From: Gillisella terrae
GTDB lineage: Bacteria; Pseudomonadota; Alphaproteobacteria; Rhizobiales; Rhizobiaceae
NCBI RefSeq assembly: GCF_004801395.1
Contig: NZ_SSOA01000004.1
Location: forward strand, 124,001-188,000
Length of the DNA stretch: 64,000 bases
Reading direction: 5' to 3'
The notes under the pieces were generated by a model. That model had not been told where the DNA came from. It did no database searches and was given only the letters and a program-made list of their open reading frames with translations. Below are positions 52,446 through 62,454 of this stretch, piece after piece. A program made the position numbers and the translations under genes. The stretch's first letter is position 1; the number at the start of each line of letters is the position of its first letter.

Positions 52446-54512
52446 TTATGCCGCAAGACCGCGCTTTTTCAGCATGGCGTCAGGGCTTGGCAGACGGCCA
52501 CGGAAGGCTTTGTAGGTTTCTTCCGGGTCCACGGCACCGCCGATGGAATAGATATTATCCTTCAGCCGTTTTGCCATATCGGCGTTAAAGGCATCGCCGG
52601 TTTCTTCAAAGGCCTCAAATGCATCGGCGTCCAGCACTTCCGACCACATGTAGGAGTAATAGCCGGCCGAATAGCCATCACCGGAAAACACATGCTGGAA
52701 ATGCGGTGTGGCATGGCGCATGACGATGGAGGCTGGCATGCCGATTTTTTGCAATACCTCGGCCTGCACCGCCATCGGATCTTCCACCGGCTTGTCCATG
52801 GTGTGGAAAGCCATATCCACCAGCGCCGACGAGGTGAACTCCACCGTGTTGAAACCGACATTGAAGGTTTGTGCGGCCAACACCTTATCCAGCAGCGCCT
52901 GCGGCATGGCCTCGCCCGTCTGGTAATGGACGGCATAGGTTTTCAAGATGTCCGGCACCGTCAACCAATGCTCATAAAGCTGCGAGGGCAGCTCGACAAA
53001 ATCGCGAGAAACACCCGTGCCGGACACCGATGGATAGGTGACATCCGACAACATACCATGCAAGGCGTGGCCAAATTCATGAAACAGCGTGCGGGCATCA
53101 TCCAAAGACAAAAGCGCAGGCTTGCCTTCGGCGGGCTTTGCGAAATTGCAGACATTATAGATGATCGGCAACTCGCCCTTTGCGCCGTTCTTCAAAGGCA
53201 GCTTGTGCTGGGACTGGAAAGAGCTCATCCATGCGCCGGAGCGCTTGGAGGAACGGGCAAAATAATCGCCAAGGAACAGCGCTTTCAGCGTGCCATCGGC
53301 TTCACGAATTTCAAACACCCGCACATCGGGGTGATAGCCCACCACGTCTTTCAGCGGCACCGCGGTGATGCCAAACAGCTTTTTGGCCACGGCAAAGCAG
53401 GCTTCAATGATTTTTTCGAGCTGAAGATAGGGTTTTAGCTCGCTTTCCGAGAAATTGAACCGCTCCGTGCGCAGCTTTTCGGCATAGAAGCGCCAATCCC
53501 ACGGCGCAACCTCGTGGTTCTTACCATCCTTGGCAATCAGTGCTGCCAATTCCTGCTCTTCCACACCCGCCTGTTTCACGGCCTTTTCCCAGACCTGCAT
53601 GAGCAGGCCGTTCACGGCTTCGGGCGTTTTCGCCATGGTGTTGTCCAGCTTGAAGGCGGCAAAATTCTTGTAGCCGAGCAGCTTGGCCTTTTCATCGCGC
53701 AGCGCCAGAATTTCCGTCACAATGGCACGGTTATCACGCTCGCCACCATTTTCACCGCGCGCCGCCCAGGCCTTGAACGCCTGTTCACGCAAATCGCGCC
53801 GCTCGGAAAATTCGAGGAAGGGCACAATTATCGAGCGCGACAGCGTGACCACATAGGCCTCGCCCTTGCCGCGCGCCGTTGCGGCAGAGGCCATGGCGTC
53901 TTTGAGGAAATCGGGAAGGCCAACCAGCTCTTCATCGCTGTTGAGCGGCAAAGCCCAATCGGTTTCATCGCCCAGCACGTTCTGGCCAAAATTGGCACCA
54001 AGGCTTGCCAGCCGTTCATTGATCGCGGCCAAACGCTCCTGCTGATCCTTGGCGAGTTTTGCGCCAGATTTCACAAAGCCTTTCCAGTGGCGTTCCAGCA
54101 CGCGGACCTGCTCCAGCGTCAGGCCAAGGCTGTCGCGTTTTTCCCAAAGTGCATCAACGCGGGCAAACAGCGCCGCATTCATGCTGATTTTCGAATAATG
54201 ACGTGACATTTTCGGCGCAATCTCGCGCTCCAGCGCCTGAATCACCTTGTTGGTATCGGCACCGGCCTTGTTCCAAAACAGGGCCGAAACGCGGGACAAT
54301 CCATCGCCAGCAATTTCCAGCGCCACAATGGTGTTTTCAAATGTCGGCTCAGACTGATCACCTGCAATCGCATCAATCTCAGTGTTATGCTCATTCAGAG
54401 CCACGTCAAACGCCGGTGCAAAATCCTCATCCTTGATGTTTTCAAACCGCGGCAACCCGTGCGGGCCGCTCCATTCGGTGACGGTGGAATAGGATTTTTC
54501 ACTCTGGCTCAT
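52446..54512 (-). CDS. M3-family metallopeptidase (oligopeptidase A / Dcp type)
   Basis: Zinc peptidase of 688 residues cleaving short peptides. Motif HEFGHALH (about residue 480) supplies the two zinc-binding His and the catalytic Glu; the downstream Glu is in [14 protein letters not shown]. The protein could be oligopeptidase A or peptidyl-dipeptidase Dcp; the [21 protein letters not shown] and [20 protein letters not shown] segments occur in both. There is no signal peptide, so it is cytoplasmic. Confidence 0.93.
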   Translation of the reverse strand: MSQSEKSYSTVTEWSGPHGLPRFENIKDEDFAPAFDVALNEHNTEIDAIAGDQSEPTFENTIVALEIAGDGLSRVSALFWNKAGADTNKVIQALEREIAPKMSRHYSKISMNAALFARVDALWEKRDSLGLTLEQVRVLERHWKGFVKSGAKLAKDQQERLAAINERLASLGANFGQNVLGDETDWALPLNSDEELVGLPDFLKDAMASAATARGKGEAYVVTLSRSIIVPFLEFSERRDLREQAFKAWAARGENGGERDNRAIVTEILALRDEKAKLLGYKNFAAFKLDNTMAKTPEAVNGLLMQVWEKAVKQAGVEEQELAALIAKDGKNHEVAPWDWRFYAEKLRTERFNFSESELKPYLQLEKIIEACFAVAKKLFGITAVPLKDVVGYHPDVRVFEIREADGTLKALFLGDYFARSSKRSGAWMSSFQSQHKLPLKNGAKGELPIIYNVCNFAKPAEGKPALLSLDDARTLFHEFGHALHGMLSDVTYPSVSGTGVSRDFVELPSQLYEHWLTVPDILKTYAVHYQTGEAMPQALLDKVLAAQTFNVGFNTVEFTSSALVDMAFHTMDKPVEDPMAVQAEVLQKIGMPASIVMRHATPHFQHVFSGDGYSAGYYSYMWSEVLDADAFEAFEETGDAFNADMAKRLKDNIYSIGGAVDPEETYKAFRGRLPSPDAMLKKRGLAA

Positions 54513-54664
54513 GGCGCGATTCCTTCATCAAAACTCTTGCAAAGATATAGGCAGCCATTTTCCAATTGTCACGCCTCGCAGCACGATGAGCAATTTCAAT
54601 TCGAGTGTGATTGCGTTAGCAAGAAACAACACACGCCGATTTTCTCCCCAACCATGATCGAACG

Positions 54665-55873
54665 ATGACGCCTCCCGAAAAATCCCCGGCCCGTATGAGC
54701 GAAAACCGCACCTCGATGTTGGGTGCGCTGCTGACCATGATTGGCCCACTGTCGATGTCGATCTACACGCCCGCCATGCCGCGATTGGTGTTGGCCTTTG
54801 GCACCACCGATGCCGCCATCAAGCTGAGTCTGTCGCTGTATTTTGCCGGTTTTGCCTGTGCACAGCTGCTGTCTGGCCCCTGTTCCGATGCTTTTGGTCG
54901 GCGTCATGCCACACTGGCTTTTCTGGGAATCTATGTGATTGGTAGTTTTTTGGCAGCATTCGCTCCTTCCGTGGATATGCTGCTGGCGGGGCGAATCATT
55001 CAGGGCATTGGCGCGTCTGTGGGTGTCACCGTATCGCGTGCCATTGTCCGCGACCAGTTTGCAGGCACCGAAGCCGCCCGCATTCTCAATATGATCGGCA
55101 TTATGCTGGCGGTTGGTCCCGCCATGGGGCCAACGGTCGGCGGACTGGCGCTGGCAGCGTTTGGCTGGCAATCGGTGTTTTTTCTGATGGTCGGCTTTGG
55201 CATAACCAGTTTTGGGGTCGTGGCTTTGTTGATGAAAGAGACCATCACGCCCGATCGCAACCTGATCCGGCCCACAAGGCTGATATCCGCCTATAGCACC
55301 TTAATTGCCGATCTGCGGGTGTTGTTTGCAGCGCTGGTTCTGGGGGGCTGCGTCGGTGCGCTCTATGCGCAATCCACCATGCTGCCCTTTGTGCTGATCA
55401 AGCGGGTCGGGCTGACACCCTCCCAATTCGGCATCGGCATGTTGATGCAAACCGGCTCTTACTTTTTCGGCTCCATTGCCCTGCGAATGGTGGCCAAACG
55501 ACTGCCAGCCGGTGGCGCACTGATCTTTGGCCTGACCTTGGCAGGGTTTGGTGGCGCGTTGATTTTCCTCTCCACCCATCTGATCACCCCCACCTTTCTC
55601 TCGATCATGGGGCCGGTGGCGATCTGCTCTTTCGGCATGGCCTTTGTGATTCCCGATATCACCACGGCCGGCCTCACGCCCCACCCGAAACTGGCAGGCT
55701 CGGCCTCGGCCCTGCTTGGCTTTGTGCAAATGGGCTGCGGTTTTCTGGGCGGTGTGGGTGCGGCATGGCTTGGTGATCCGCTCACCGCCTTTGGCACAAT
55801 TATTCCCGCCATGGAGCTTTTGGCGATTTTCGCCTATCTCGGCTTTCGACACGCTTGGAAACGGGCGGCATAA
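54665..55873 (+). CDS. MFS multidrug efflux transporter, Bcr/CflA type
   Basis: A 12-span transporter of 402 residues. It has the MFS motif GPCSDAFGRRHATLAFLG between spans 2 and 3 and GRIIQGIGASVGVTVSRAIVRD with motif C GPAMGPTVGGL, as in Bcr/CflA drug exporters. Substrate not known. A second in-frame ATG at 54695 is also possible. It is convergent with argG, and a RIME1-like repeat lies between. Confidence 0.9.
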   Translation: MTPPEKSPARMSENRTSMLGALLTMIGPLSMSIYTPAMPRLVLAFGTTDAAIKLSLSLYFAGFACAQLLSGPCSDAFGRRHATLAFLGIYVIGSFLAAFAPSVDMLLAGRIIQGIGASVGVTVSRAIVRDQFAGTEAARILNMIGIMLAVGPAMGPTVGGLALAAFGWQSVFFLMVGFGITSFGVVALLMKETITPDRNLIRPTRLISAYSTLIADLRVLFAALVLGGCVGALYAQSTMLPFVLIKRVGLTPSQFGIGMLMQTGSYFFGSIALRMVAKRLPAGGALIFGLTLAGFGGALIFLSTHLITPTFLSIMGPVAICSFGMAFVIPDITTAGLTPHPKLAGSASALLGFVQMGCGFLGGVGAAWLGDPLTAFGTIIPAMELLAIFAYLGFRHAWKRAA

Positions 55874-55904
55874 AAAAAACCGCCACCCGTTTACGGGCGG
55901 CGGT
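55872..55904. terminator. Bidirectional hairpin terminator between the MFS gene and argG
   Basis: An 11-bp stem (55879-55889 with 55894-55904, one A-C mismatch) follows the MFS stop codon directly. Reading leftwards it is followed by eight U residues (A run at 55872-55879), so it is stronger for transcripts coming from argG, whose stop is about 170 bases away. Confidence 0.75.
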
Positions 55905-55927
55905 CCAGTTTGTTGATCACCCTCTAG

Positions 55928-56048
55928 CTCAACGCTTCGTCATCCTCGGGCTTGTCCCGAGGATCTGCCGTGGCTGAATAAGCAGTTGACTTCGCTTATG
56001 AAAGCAACGTGGTCAGATGCTCGGCACAAGGCCAAGCATGACGTTGAG
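55928..56048. repeat. RIME1-like palindromic repeat
   Basis: A 121-base element bounded by CTCAACG (55928-55934) and CGTTGAG (56042-56048). Each end holds its own palindrome: ATCCTCGGG/CCCGAGGAT (55942-55950, 55956-55964) at the left, and GATGCTCGG.../CCAAGCATG at the right. The two ends are also inverted copies of each other. Two large palindromes in about 110 bases is the layout described for RIME1 in rhizobia. Confidence 0.7.
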
Positions 56049-56075
56049 GACAAAGCAGACCTCGTGGACCAGCAA

Positions 56076-57299
56076 TTACTTGGACAGATTACGCTTGCCC
56101 AAAGTGCGCAGACGCAACGCATTGAGCTTGATAAAGCCAGCAGCATCCTTCTGATCATACGCGCCCTGATCGTCTTCAAAGGTCACGAGCTGATCGGAAT
56201 AGAGCGACTTATCGCTTTCGCGGCCAATCACCATAACATTGCCCTTATAGAGCTTCAGCGTCACTTCGCCTTCGACATGTTCCTGGCTCTTGTCGATCAG
56301 CGCTTGCAACATTTCGCGCTCTGGCGAGAACCAGAAGCCGTAATAGATCAGCTCGGCGTAACGCGGCATCAGCTCATCTTTCAGGTGAGCAGCACCACGG
56401 TCCAGCGTGATGCTTTCAATGGCGCGGTGGGCTGCCAGCAGAATGGTGCCGCCGGGGGTTTCATACACGCCACGGCTCTTCATGCCGACGAAACGGTTTT
56501 CCACCAGATCGAGGCGGCCAATGCCGTTGTCGCGGCCATAGTTGTTCAACTCGGCCAGCAATGTCGCAGGCGACATTTCAACGCCATTGATCGAGCAGGC
56601 ATCGCCCTTGCGGAAGCCAACCTTGATGATCGTGGCCTTATCGGGAGCAGCTTCCGGCGAAATGGTGCGCATATGCACATATTCCGGGGCTTCCTGCGCT
56701 GGATCTTCCAGAACCTTGCCCTCAGACGAGGAGTGCAGCAGGTTGGCATCCACCGAGAAAGGTGCCTCGCCCTTCTTGTCCTTGGCTACCGGAATCTGGT
56801 TCTGTTCAGCAAAGGCCAAAAGATCGGTGCGGCTCTTGAACGCCCAATCGCGCCAAGGAGCAATGATCTTGATATCGGGGTTCAGGGCATAGGCCGACAG
56901 CTCGAAACGAACCTGGTCATTGCCCTTGCCGGTTGCGCCATGGGCAATGGCGTCTGCGCCGGTTTTCTTGGCGATTTCGATGAGGTGCTTGGAAATCAGC
57001 GGGCGAGCAATAGAGGTGCCCAGCAGATAAACGCCTTCATACACCGCATTGGCGCGGAACATCGGGAACACGAAATCACGGACAAATTCTTCGCGCACGT
57101 CCTCGATGAAGATTTCCTTGATGCCGAGCATTTCCGCCTTCTTGCGGGCAGGCTCCAGCTCTTCGCCCTGACCAAGGTCAGCGGTGAAGGTGACGACTTC
57201 TGCGCCAAGCTCTGTTTGCAGCCATTTCAGGATAATCGAGGTGTCAAGACCGCCGGAATAGGCGAGAACAACCTTCTTTACGTCTTTGGGAAGTGCCAT
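56076..57299 (-). CDS. argG: Argininosuccinate synthase
   Basis: ATP-dependent condensation of citrulline and aspartate in arginine synthesis. With the ATG at 57299 it has 407 residues. N-terminal ATP motif [19 protein letters not shown], then [14 protein letters not shown], and [19 protein letters not shown]. An upstream start at 57338 is possible but not favoured. It is preceded by a 195-base gap to the divergently read SDR gene. Confidence 0.97.
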   Translation of the reverse strand: MALPKDVKKVVLAYSGGLDTSIILKWLQTELGAEVVTFTADLGQGEELEPARKKAEMLGIKEIFIEDVREEFVRDFVFPMFRANAVYEGVYLLGTSIARPLISKHLIEIAKKTGADAIAHGATGKGNDQVRFELSAYALNPDIKIIAPWRDWAFKSRTDLLAFAEQNQIPVAKDKKGEAPFSVDANLLHSSSEGKVLEDPAQEAPEYVHMRTISPEAAPDKATIIKVGFRKGDACSINGVEMSPATLLAELNNYGRDNGIGRLDLVENRFVGMKSRGVYETPGGTILLAAHRAIESITLDRGAAHLKDELMPRYAELIYYGFWFSPEREMLQALIDKSQEHVEGEVTLKLYKGNVMVIGRESDKSLYSDQLVTFEDDQGAYDQKDAAGFIKLNALRLRTLGKRNLSK

Positions 57300-57494
57300 G
57301 ATGTTCAAAGTCCGTGTGCTTTGGGCGAGACCACTCAACCGGGCCTCCTTGGGTTTGAGGCACTTTTAGCCGGATTGCCGGATCATGCAAGGGTGAAGCC
57401 GCACAACAGTGCAATAGCCGTGCCTGAATTGACTTGGCGATAAACTGCCCCATATCCTCGAGGTTAATCGCAACAGCGACAGAAGGAGCAAGAC

Positions 57495-58349
57495 ATGACA
57501 GACATTCAATCCGTCATTGCCAAAGGCAAAGTCGCAGTGGTAACGGGTGCAGCCTCAGGGATCGGGCTGGCCGTATGCAAAATATTGGCCGAAAAAGGCA
57601 TGTGTGTTGTGCTGGTTGATCTGGGCGGCGATGCTCTGGCGCAAGCCCGTATCGATGTGGCCGCTCTCTCTGAAAATCCCGAAAGCGATATTGTTGCCAT
57701 TGAAACAGATGTGAGCAAGCGCGACGAGCTGGAAGCGCTGGAACGCGCCGTCATCCAGCGCTTTGGCTATGTGCATCTGCTGATGAATAATGCCGGTATT
57801 CAGCCCGGCAGCAGCCTTTTTGGTCCGCAGGCAAATTGGGATAGGGTTCTGGACGTCAATCTCATGGGTGTCATCCATGGCACCCGCGTCTTTGCTCCCG
57901 GCATGATTGCCCATAGCGAGCCTGCCATCATCATCAACACCGGTTCCAAACAGGGCATCACCACGCCGCCCGGCGATCCGGCCTATAATGTGGCCAAGGC
58001 AGGCGTCAAAGCCTTTACCGAAGCGCTGCAACATGAATTGCGCAACACCGAAAACTGCAATGTCTCGGCCCATCTGCTCATTCCGGGCTTCGTGTTTACC
58101 GGCCTCACCGCCAATGGCCGCACCGAAAAGCCCCCTGCCGCGTGGACACCGGAACAAACGGCAGATTTCATGATGGAAAGCCTGCGAAACGGCGATTTCT
58201 ACATTCTGTGCCCGGACAATGATGTGCCGCGCAGTCTGGATGAAAAGCGCATTGCCTGGGCGGCTGGCGACATCATCGAAAATCGCCCACCGCTGTCGCG
58301 TTGGCATCCCGATTATACCGAGGCCTTTCAGGCCCATCTTTCGAAATAA
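57495..58349 (+). CDS. Short-chain dehydrogenase/reductase
   Basis: A 284-residue classical SDR: cofactor motif TGAASGIG (17-24), NNAG, and the active-site YNVAK with Ser in NTGSKQG. The Asp after strand 2 (LVDLGG) suggests NAD rather than NADP. The C-terminal third is longer than usual, and the substrate is not known. GACAGAAGGAG precedes the ATG by a few bases. It is divergent from argG. Confidence 0.9.
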   Translation: MTDIQSVIAKGKVAVVTGAASGIGLAVCKILAEKGMCVVLVDLGGDALAQARIDVAALSENPESDIVAIETDVSKRDELEALERAVIQRFGYVHLLMNNAGIQPGSSLFGPQANWDRVLDVNLMGVIHGTRVFAPGMIAHSEPAIIINTGSKQGITTPPGDPAYNVAKAGVKAFTEALQHELRNTENCNVSAHLLIPGFVFTGLTANGRTEKPPAAWTPEQTADFMMESLRNGDFYILCPDNDVPRSLDEKRIAWAAGDIIENRPPLSRWHPDYTEAFQAHLSK

Positions 58350-58353
58350 GGGC

Positions 58354-58457
58354 CTACTGCATAATTCCTTAAATCGGAATCGATTTAAGGTGAAAATTAT
58401 GCAGTAGATTCGAAGTGTTACAGCGCCGTGCGTTTTTTAGAACGCACGGCGCTGTAA
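58354..58457. repeat. Two-hairpin intergenic repeat, copy B
   Basis: Most complete copy. Hairpin 1: 58354-58376 pairs with 58381-58407 (core GCATAATTCCTTAAATCG). Hairpin 2: 58418-58434 pairs perfectly with 58441-58457, 17 bp, loop TTTTAG. It lies just after the SDR stop codon. A true terminator follows at 58485. Confidence 0.88.
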
Positions 58458-58484
58458 AAGAGTAGCGTATTGGCAAAATCAGTG

Positions 58485-58520
58485 AAGCCCGATAGGAATG
58501 AAGCCTTATCGGGCTTTTTT
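58485..58520 (+). terminator. Rho-independent terminator downstream of the SDR gene
   Basis: A 10-bp perfect stem (AAGCCCGATA at 58485-58494, TATCGGGCTT at 58507-58516) is followed by four U. It stands between repeat copy B and the LysE gene start, and ends 12 bases before that start. Confidence 0.82.
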
Positions 58521-58532
58521 GCGAGCATTGCC

Positions 58533-59174
58533 ATGAATTTCATACCCAGCCTGCCCACCCTCTTGGCCTTCACCGCAGCCTGCCTTTTGCTTGCGGCAAC
58601 ACCGGGACCAGATATGACGCTCTCCATCAGCCGCGCGCTGCGCGATGGCAAGGCGGCGGGGTTGGCGGTGCTGCTGGGCACCAATCTCGGCATTATGGTT
58701 CATACCATGCTGGTGGCGTTTGGTGTCTCGGCTCTGATTGTTGCCTCCCCCACCGCCTTTTTGATTTTGAAAAGCGGCGGCGCTGCTTATCTGGCGTGGC
58801 TGGCCTTTCAAGCGGTGCGCAAAGGCTCAAAATTTGTCGCCAAGGCCGAAACCGGAGCTAAAGGCTCGGTCAAAAGCGCGTTTTTCAACGGCATCTGGGT
58901 CAATCTGCTCAATCCCAAGGTCATCATCTTTTTCATGACCTTCCTGCCGCAGTTTGTCACCGCCCACGATCCGAACGTGACCGGAAAGCTGCTGTTTCTC
59001 GGCGGCTGGTTCATGCTGGTGTCCCTGCCCGTCACCATCGCCATCGTGCTGGCCGCCCACGAGCTGGCCAATTGGCTACAGGCAAACCCAAAAATTTTGC
59101 GCGGCATGGATTATACCTTTGCAGGCGTGTTTTCGGTGTTTGCCGCTAAAATTTTGATGACGCAGGCGCGGTAA
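58533..59174 (+). CDS. LysE/RhtB-family amino acid exporter
   Basis: A 213-residue inner-membrane exporter with six spans. It has the N-terminal signature ATPGPDMTLSISRALRDGKAAGL and NLLNPKVIIFFMTFLPQF. Substrate not known; it differs clearly from the LysE gene at 21963. The ATG at 58533 avoids the terminator that the longer frame (58470) would read through. It is a single gene. Confidence 0.91.
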   Translation: MNFIPSLPTLLAFTAACLLLAATPGPDMTLSISRALRDGKAAGLAVLLGTNLGIMVHTMLVAFGVSALIVASPTAFLILKSGGAAYLAWLAFQAVRKGSKFVAKAETGAKGSVKSAFFNGIWVNLLNPKVIIFFMTFLPQFVTAHDPNVTGKLLFLGGWFMLVSLPVTIAIVLAAHELANWLQANPKILRGMDYTFAGVFSVFAAKILMTQAR

Positions 59175-59262
59175 AGGTCAGCATATTCAGCGGTGAATGC
59201 AAAACCCGCTCAGGAGAATGGTTCACCCTGCCTTACACGGAAATAAACCTAATTGCCAAATT

Positions 59263-59301
59263 AACCTAATAGGTTTATATTACTTGGTAACCCAATTGGT
59301 T
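59263..59301 (+). promoter_or_regulatory. Candidate MqsA operators of the mqsRA promoter
   Basis: AACCTAATAGGTT (59263-59275) is a perfect inverted repeat of AACCT-N3-AGGTT, the palindrome bound by E. coli MqsA. A second, degenerate site, AACCCAATTGGTT, is at 59289-59301, 26 bases further on. Both lie within 50 bases of the mqsR start, and the surrounding DNA is AT-rich. Autorepression by MqsA is expected from the family. Confidence 0.75.
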
Positions 59302-59311
59302 TATTTTTTTG

Positions 59312-59617
59312 ATGACTGAAAAGAAGATTGCGCACTACCACCTAGACAACGTTTTCGCATGCATCGAAGCCGACAATGTAAGGGCTACAAACTCAGCTTA
59401 CGATGGAGCCGATGATCTCGGTATCGAAACACTTGATGCAATGTGCGCGGTGATAAAAAAGCTAACCATCAAAGACTTTTACAAGTCGATGACCACACAC
59501 AATGATCGCACCATATGGCAAGATGTCTATCGCCCATTCATTGATGAACAAACGCAAGCATACATCAAACTGACCATCACCAATGGACTGTTGATCGTAT
59601 CGTTTAAGGAGAAATAG
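59312..59617 (+). CDS. mqsR: MqsR-type mRNA interferase toxin
   Basis: RelE-fold ribonuclease that cuts mRNA at GCU; toxin of the MqsRA module. Protein of 101 residues from the ATG at 59312 (an in-frame TTG precedes it). FYKSMTTHNDRTIWQDVYRP and LLIVSFKEK are almost those of E. coli. The catalytic residues of E. coli MqsR (Lys56, Gln68, Tyr81, Lys96) have counterparts at Lys58, Gln70, Tyr84 and Lys99. It precedes its antitoxin gene by two bases; as in E. coli the toxin gene is first. The AT-rich setting suggests horizontal acquisition. Confidence 0.95.
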   Translation: MTEKKIAHYHLDNVFACIEADNVRATNSAYDGADDLGIETLDAMCAVIKKLTIKDFYKSMTTHNDRTIWQDVYRPFIDEQTQAYIKLTITNGLLIVSFKEK

Positions 59618-59619
59618 CG

Positions 59620-60033
59620 ATGAAATGCCCTGTCTGCGGGAGCACAGGTATGACCCATGAAACGCGAGACATTTCCTATACCTACAAAGGCAGAACCACA
59701 ACAATCAAAGCCGTAGAAGGTGACTTCTGCGCAGCATGCGATGAGGTCATTCTGGATCGTCTCAATGGTGATCGTTTTGGTGCGGAAATTCGGGCATTCA
59801 AACGACAGGTCAATGAAGACATCGGCGTTGATCCTGCATTTATTGCCAAGGTGCGTAAAAAGCTTGATCTGGATCAGAGAGAGGCAGGCCGCATTTTTGG
59901 CGGTGGTGACAACGCTTTTTCACGCTATGAACGTGGACGGGCAAAACCGCCCGTCTCACTTATCAAGCTTCTGATGATTCTCGATAAACACCCGGAACTG
60001 ATGTCTGAGGTTATGACGATACAAGCCGCTTGA
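59620..60033 (+). CDS. mqsA: MqsA-type antitoxin
   Basis: Antitoxin and autorepressor of the MqsRA pair, 137 residues (E. coli MqsA has 131). The N-terminal zinc domain carries Cys3, Cys6, Cys37 and Cys40, as in E. coli. The C-terminal Xre-type helix-turn-helix domain has IFGGGDNAFSRYERG, with Asn98 and Arg102 in place of the E. coli DNA-contact Asn97 and Arg101. An AAGGAG Shine-Dalgarno precedes the ATG, which lies two bases after the mqsR stop. Confidence 0.95.
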   Translation: MKCPVCGSTGMTHETRDISYTYKGRTTTIKAVEGDFCAACDEVILDRLNGDRFGAEIRAFKRQVNEDIGVDPAFIAKVRKKLDLDQREAGRIFGGGDNAFSRYERGRAKPPVSLIKLLMILDKHPELMSEVMTIQAA

Positions 60034-60073
60034 TGCGCAATTTTACCTTTGACGCACCACAAACAGGCGAGGA

Positions 60074-61306
60074 TCAATCGTCCTCGCCGTGGCCCACAAT
60101 CATCATCGCCTCAAACGCCAGACGCTCAGTCTTGCGCATCCGCTCCGATTCCGACTTCAACTGACCGCAAGCCGCCAGAATATCGCGGCCACGGGGCGTG
60201 CGAATCGGTGAGGCATAGCCAGCTGCATTGATGAAATCGGCAAATTTCATGATCTGATCCCAGTCCGAGCACTGATAATTGGTACCGGGCCAAGGGTTGA
60301 ACGGAATGAGATTGATCTTGGCGGGAATGCCCTTGAGCAGTTTGATCAGGCCCTTGGCATCTTCCAGGCTGTCATTCACGTCTTTCAGCATCACATATTC
60401 AAAGGTAATACGCCGGGCGTTGGACAGGCCTGGATATTGCCGACAGGCTTCAATCAAATCCTTCAGCGGATATTTCTTGTTGATCGGCACCAGCAGATCG
60501 CGCAGCTCGTCGGTGACAGCATGGAGCGAAATCGCCAGCATCACGCCAATCTCGTCGCCGGTGCGGTAAATTTCCGGCACAACGCCAGAGGTGGAGAGCG
60601 TGATGCGACGCTTGGACAGCGACAGACCATCGCCGTCTGAGGCGATCAGCAGCGCCTTTTTCACGTTTTCAAAATTATAGAGCGGCTCGCCCATGCCCAT
60701 CATCACCATATTGGTGATCTTGCGGCCTTCGTTCGGCACCATGGTGCCAACAGGCGCATCGCGATCCGGGAAGTCACCCAGCCGGTCACGGGCAAGCAAC
60801 AATTGGCTTAACACTTCTTCAGCGGTGAGATTACGCACCAGTTTTTGCGTGCCGGTGTGGCAGAAGGTGCAGGTTAGCGTGCAGCCCACCTGACTGGAGA
60901 CGCACAGCGTACCACGGCCTTCTTCGGGAATGTAAACGCATTCAACCTCGACAGGGCGACCCGCACCGCGCGGTGGATAGCGCAACAGCCATTTTCGGGT
61001 GCCGTCGTTGGAAACCTGCTCTTCGACAATTTCCGGGCGACCAATGGTGAAATGCGTTTTCAGCACTTCGCGCATGTCCTTGGAAACATTGGTCATCTGA
61101 TCAAAATCAGAGACACCGCGCACATAGATCCAGTTCCAGATCTGCGATACCCGCATCTTGATCTGTTTTTCAGCCACGCCTTTCTCGCGCAGCATGTCGC
61201 CCATCTCTTCGCGGGTCACGCCGATCAGGCTTGGTTTGGCGTTGTCGGCCAACGTTGCGGTTCGGAGGGGCTTTTCCCGCTCAATCATCATGTCCGTGGC
61301 AGCCAT
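60074..61306 (-). CDS. rlmN: Dual-specificity rRNA/tRNA adenine-C2 methyltransferase RlmN
   Basis: Radical SAM enzyme that methylates A2503 of 23S rRNA and A37 of some tRNAs. Protein of 410 residues: radical SAM cluster [12 protein letters not shown] (Cys142, 146, 149), [11 protein letters not shown], and the C-terminal AACGQL with the catalytic cysteine. It converges with the mqsRA operon (40-base gap). Confidence 0.96.
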   Translation of the reverse strand: MAATDMMIEREKPLRTATLADNAKPSLIGVTREEMGDMLREKGVAEKQIKMRVSQIWNWIYVRGVSDFDQMTNVSKDMREVLKTHFTIGRPEIVEEQVSNDGTRKWLLRYPPRGAGRPVEVECVYIPEEGRGTLCVSSQVGCTLTCTFCHTGTQKLVRNLTAEEVLSQLLLARDRLGDFPDRDAPVGTMVPNEGRKITNMVMMGMGEPLYNFENVKKALLIASDGDGLSLSKRRITLSTSGVVPEIYRTGDEIGVMLAISLHAVTDELRDLLVPINKKYPLKDLIEACRQYPGLSNARRITFEYVMLKDVNDSLEDAKGLIKLLKGIPAKINLIPFNPWPGTNYQCSDWDQIMKFADFINAAGYASPIRTPRGRDILAACGQLKSESERMRKTERLAFEAMMIVGHGEDD

Positions 61307-61497
61307 TGCTTCACCTCATCAAAACCAGAGGCAACCGCCATCGCACACGCATGCGGGCTATCGCCGTCTTTGATTTCACATCTTGTGTTTCAAGAAATAT
61401 GCGCTCGCCACACCATCCGCAAACGAGGGCGAAATGGCCATCAAGGCCATAGTTGACGCGCACTTATCATTAAAAAACCGCCACGTCATCCAAAATC

Positions 61498-61522
61498 AAA
61501 AAGGGCCGGAAAACCGGCCCTT
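61498..61522 (-). terminator. Rho-independent terminator of the IalB-like gene
   Basis: A perfect 9-bp stem (AAGGGCCGG at 61501-61509, CCGGCCCTT at 61514-61522) lies 26 bases after the IalB-like stop. Read leftwards it leads into an A-rich (U-rich RNA) tract. Confidence 0.85.
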
Positions 61523-61548
61523 GTCAAACCAACAATGAATGTCTCAAC

Positions 61549-62058
61549 TTACTTGCACTTTTCAATGCGCTTGAAGGCATCAGAAATGCCCTGCAGGGAA
61601 TAGGTGTAGCTGGTTGGCGTGCCACGGGCGGAAAATGCGCTGACCGACATGGTCTTGCCCGATTTCATCGCCGCCGCAAGTGCTGGCTCTTCCGCAGCAT
61701 TTTCAACCCAGGCGGCGCTGTCCTTGGTGAACATGGTGAAGCTCTTATTGTCGATTTTCACCGTAACCTTGGAGCCAACCTTGAGCGGATAGCCCATCAT
61801 CGCCTGTGGCTCATAGGAAATATTCTGGCCCGGGCGCTGCGAGACGATGAAGAAAATGTCACCATGATTGACGGAGGCTGGCTCCTTGGTGGTGGGCACC
61901 GACAAAACATAGCAAACTGTGTTTTTTCCCGACTTGTAGGAGTAAGCTCCCCAAGCCTTGAATTGTTCGATCCGCGTTGGGCTTGGCGCTTGTGCCATCG
62001 CCACGCCAGTAAAGCCGAGTACAAGAGCCAATGCCGTTGCGATTCTTTTTACAAACAT
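61549..62058 (-). CDS. Invasion-associated locus B (IalB) family protein
   Basis: Exported protein of 169 residues from the ATG at 62058, with signal peptide FVKRIATALALVLGFTGVAMA. The mature part contains FKAWGAYSYKSGKNTVCYV and TMSVSAFSARGTPTSYTYSL, with two cysteines at the family positions. IalB is linked to erythrocyte invasion in Bartonella; in rhizobia its role is unknown. The longer frame to 62163 is not favoured. Confidence 0.88.
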   Translation of the reverse strand: MFVKRIATALALVLGFTGVAMAQAPSPTRIEQFKAWGAYSYKSGKNTVCYVLSVPTTKEPASVNHGDIFFIVSQRPGQNISYEPQAMMGYPLKVGSKVTVKIDNKSFTMFTKDSAAWVENAAEEPALAAAMKSGKTMSVSAFSARGTPTSYTYSLQGISDAFKRIEKCK

Positions 62059-62454
62059 TTTCTTACCGCCGCTTCTATTCGTCGAAGTTGAAATCCAGCC
62101 AATCTGTCGCACCAACCAAAACAGCCGTCGCGCCAGCCAATCGAGCCTCGAAATCGCATTCAATTTGACTTAATTTTGGTTACCAAATCGTCAACACTTG
62201 CGAAATTGACTCCTCGAAACCGGAGATATTCACGCATGAATGAGCCAATGACGACGAAATTGGCACAGAATGCCAATTTTGAGGGACGCAAAGGCCACCC
62301 AAAACAATCACGCACCAGATGGAACAACACAGAAAATCGGGCAGGATTTAGACTGAAAACCACATAAATCCTTTGCCTCTTCACAAATGAGAGAGCAGCG
62401 CGTCAAAACAGCATGGATGCGCACGCCCACTTAAAGCGCCTCTCACCATATATT
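62059..62454. other. Intergenic region without a confident gene
   Basis: About 395 bases between the IalB-like gene and repeat copy C. Short frames on both strands (62160-62384 minus, 62176-62367 plus) oppose each other and neither has a recognisable domain or ribosome-binding site. A small palindrome (TTTGGTTACCAAA at about 62174) is noted. No RNA gene seen. Confidence 0.4.
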
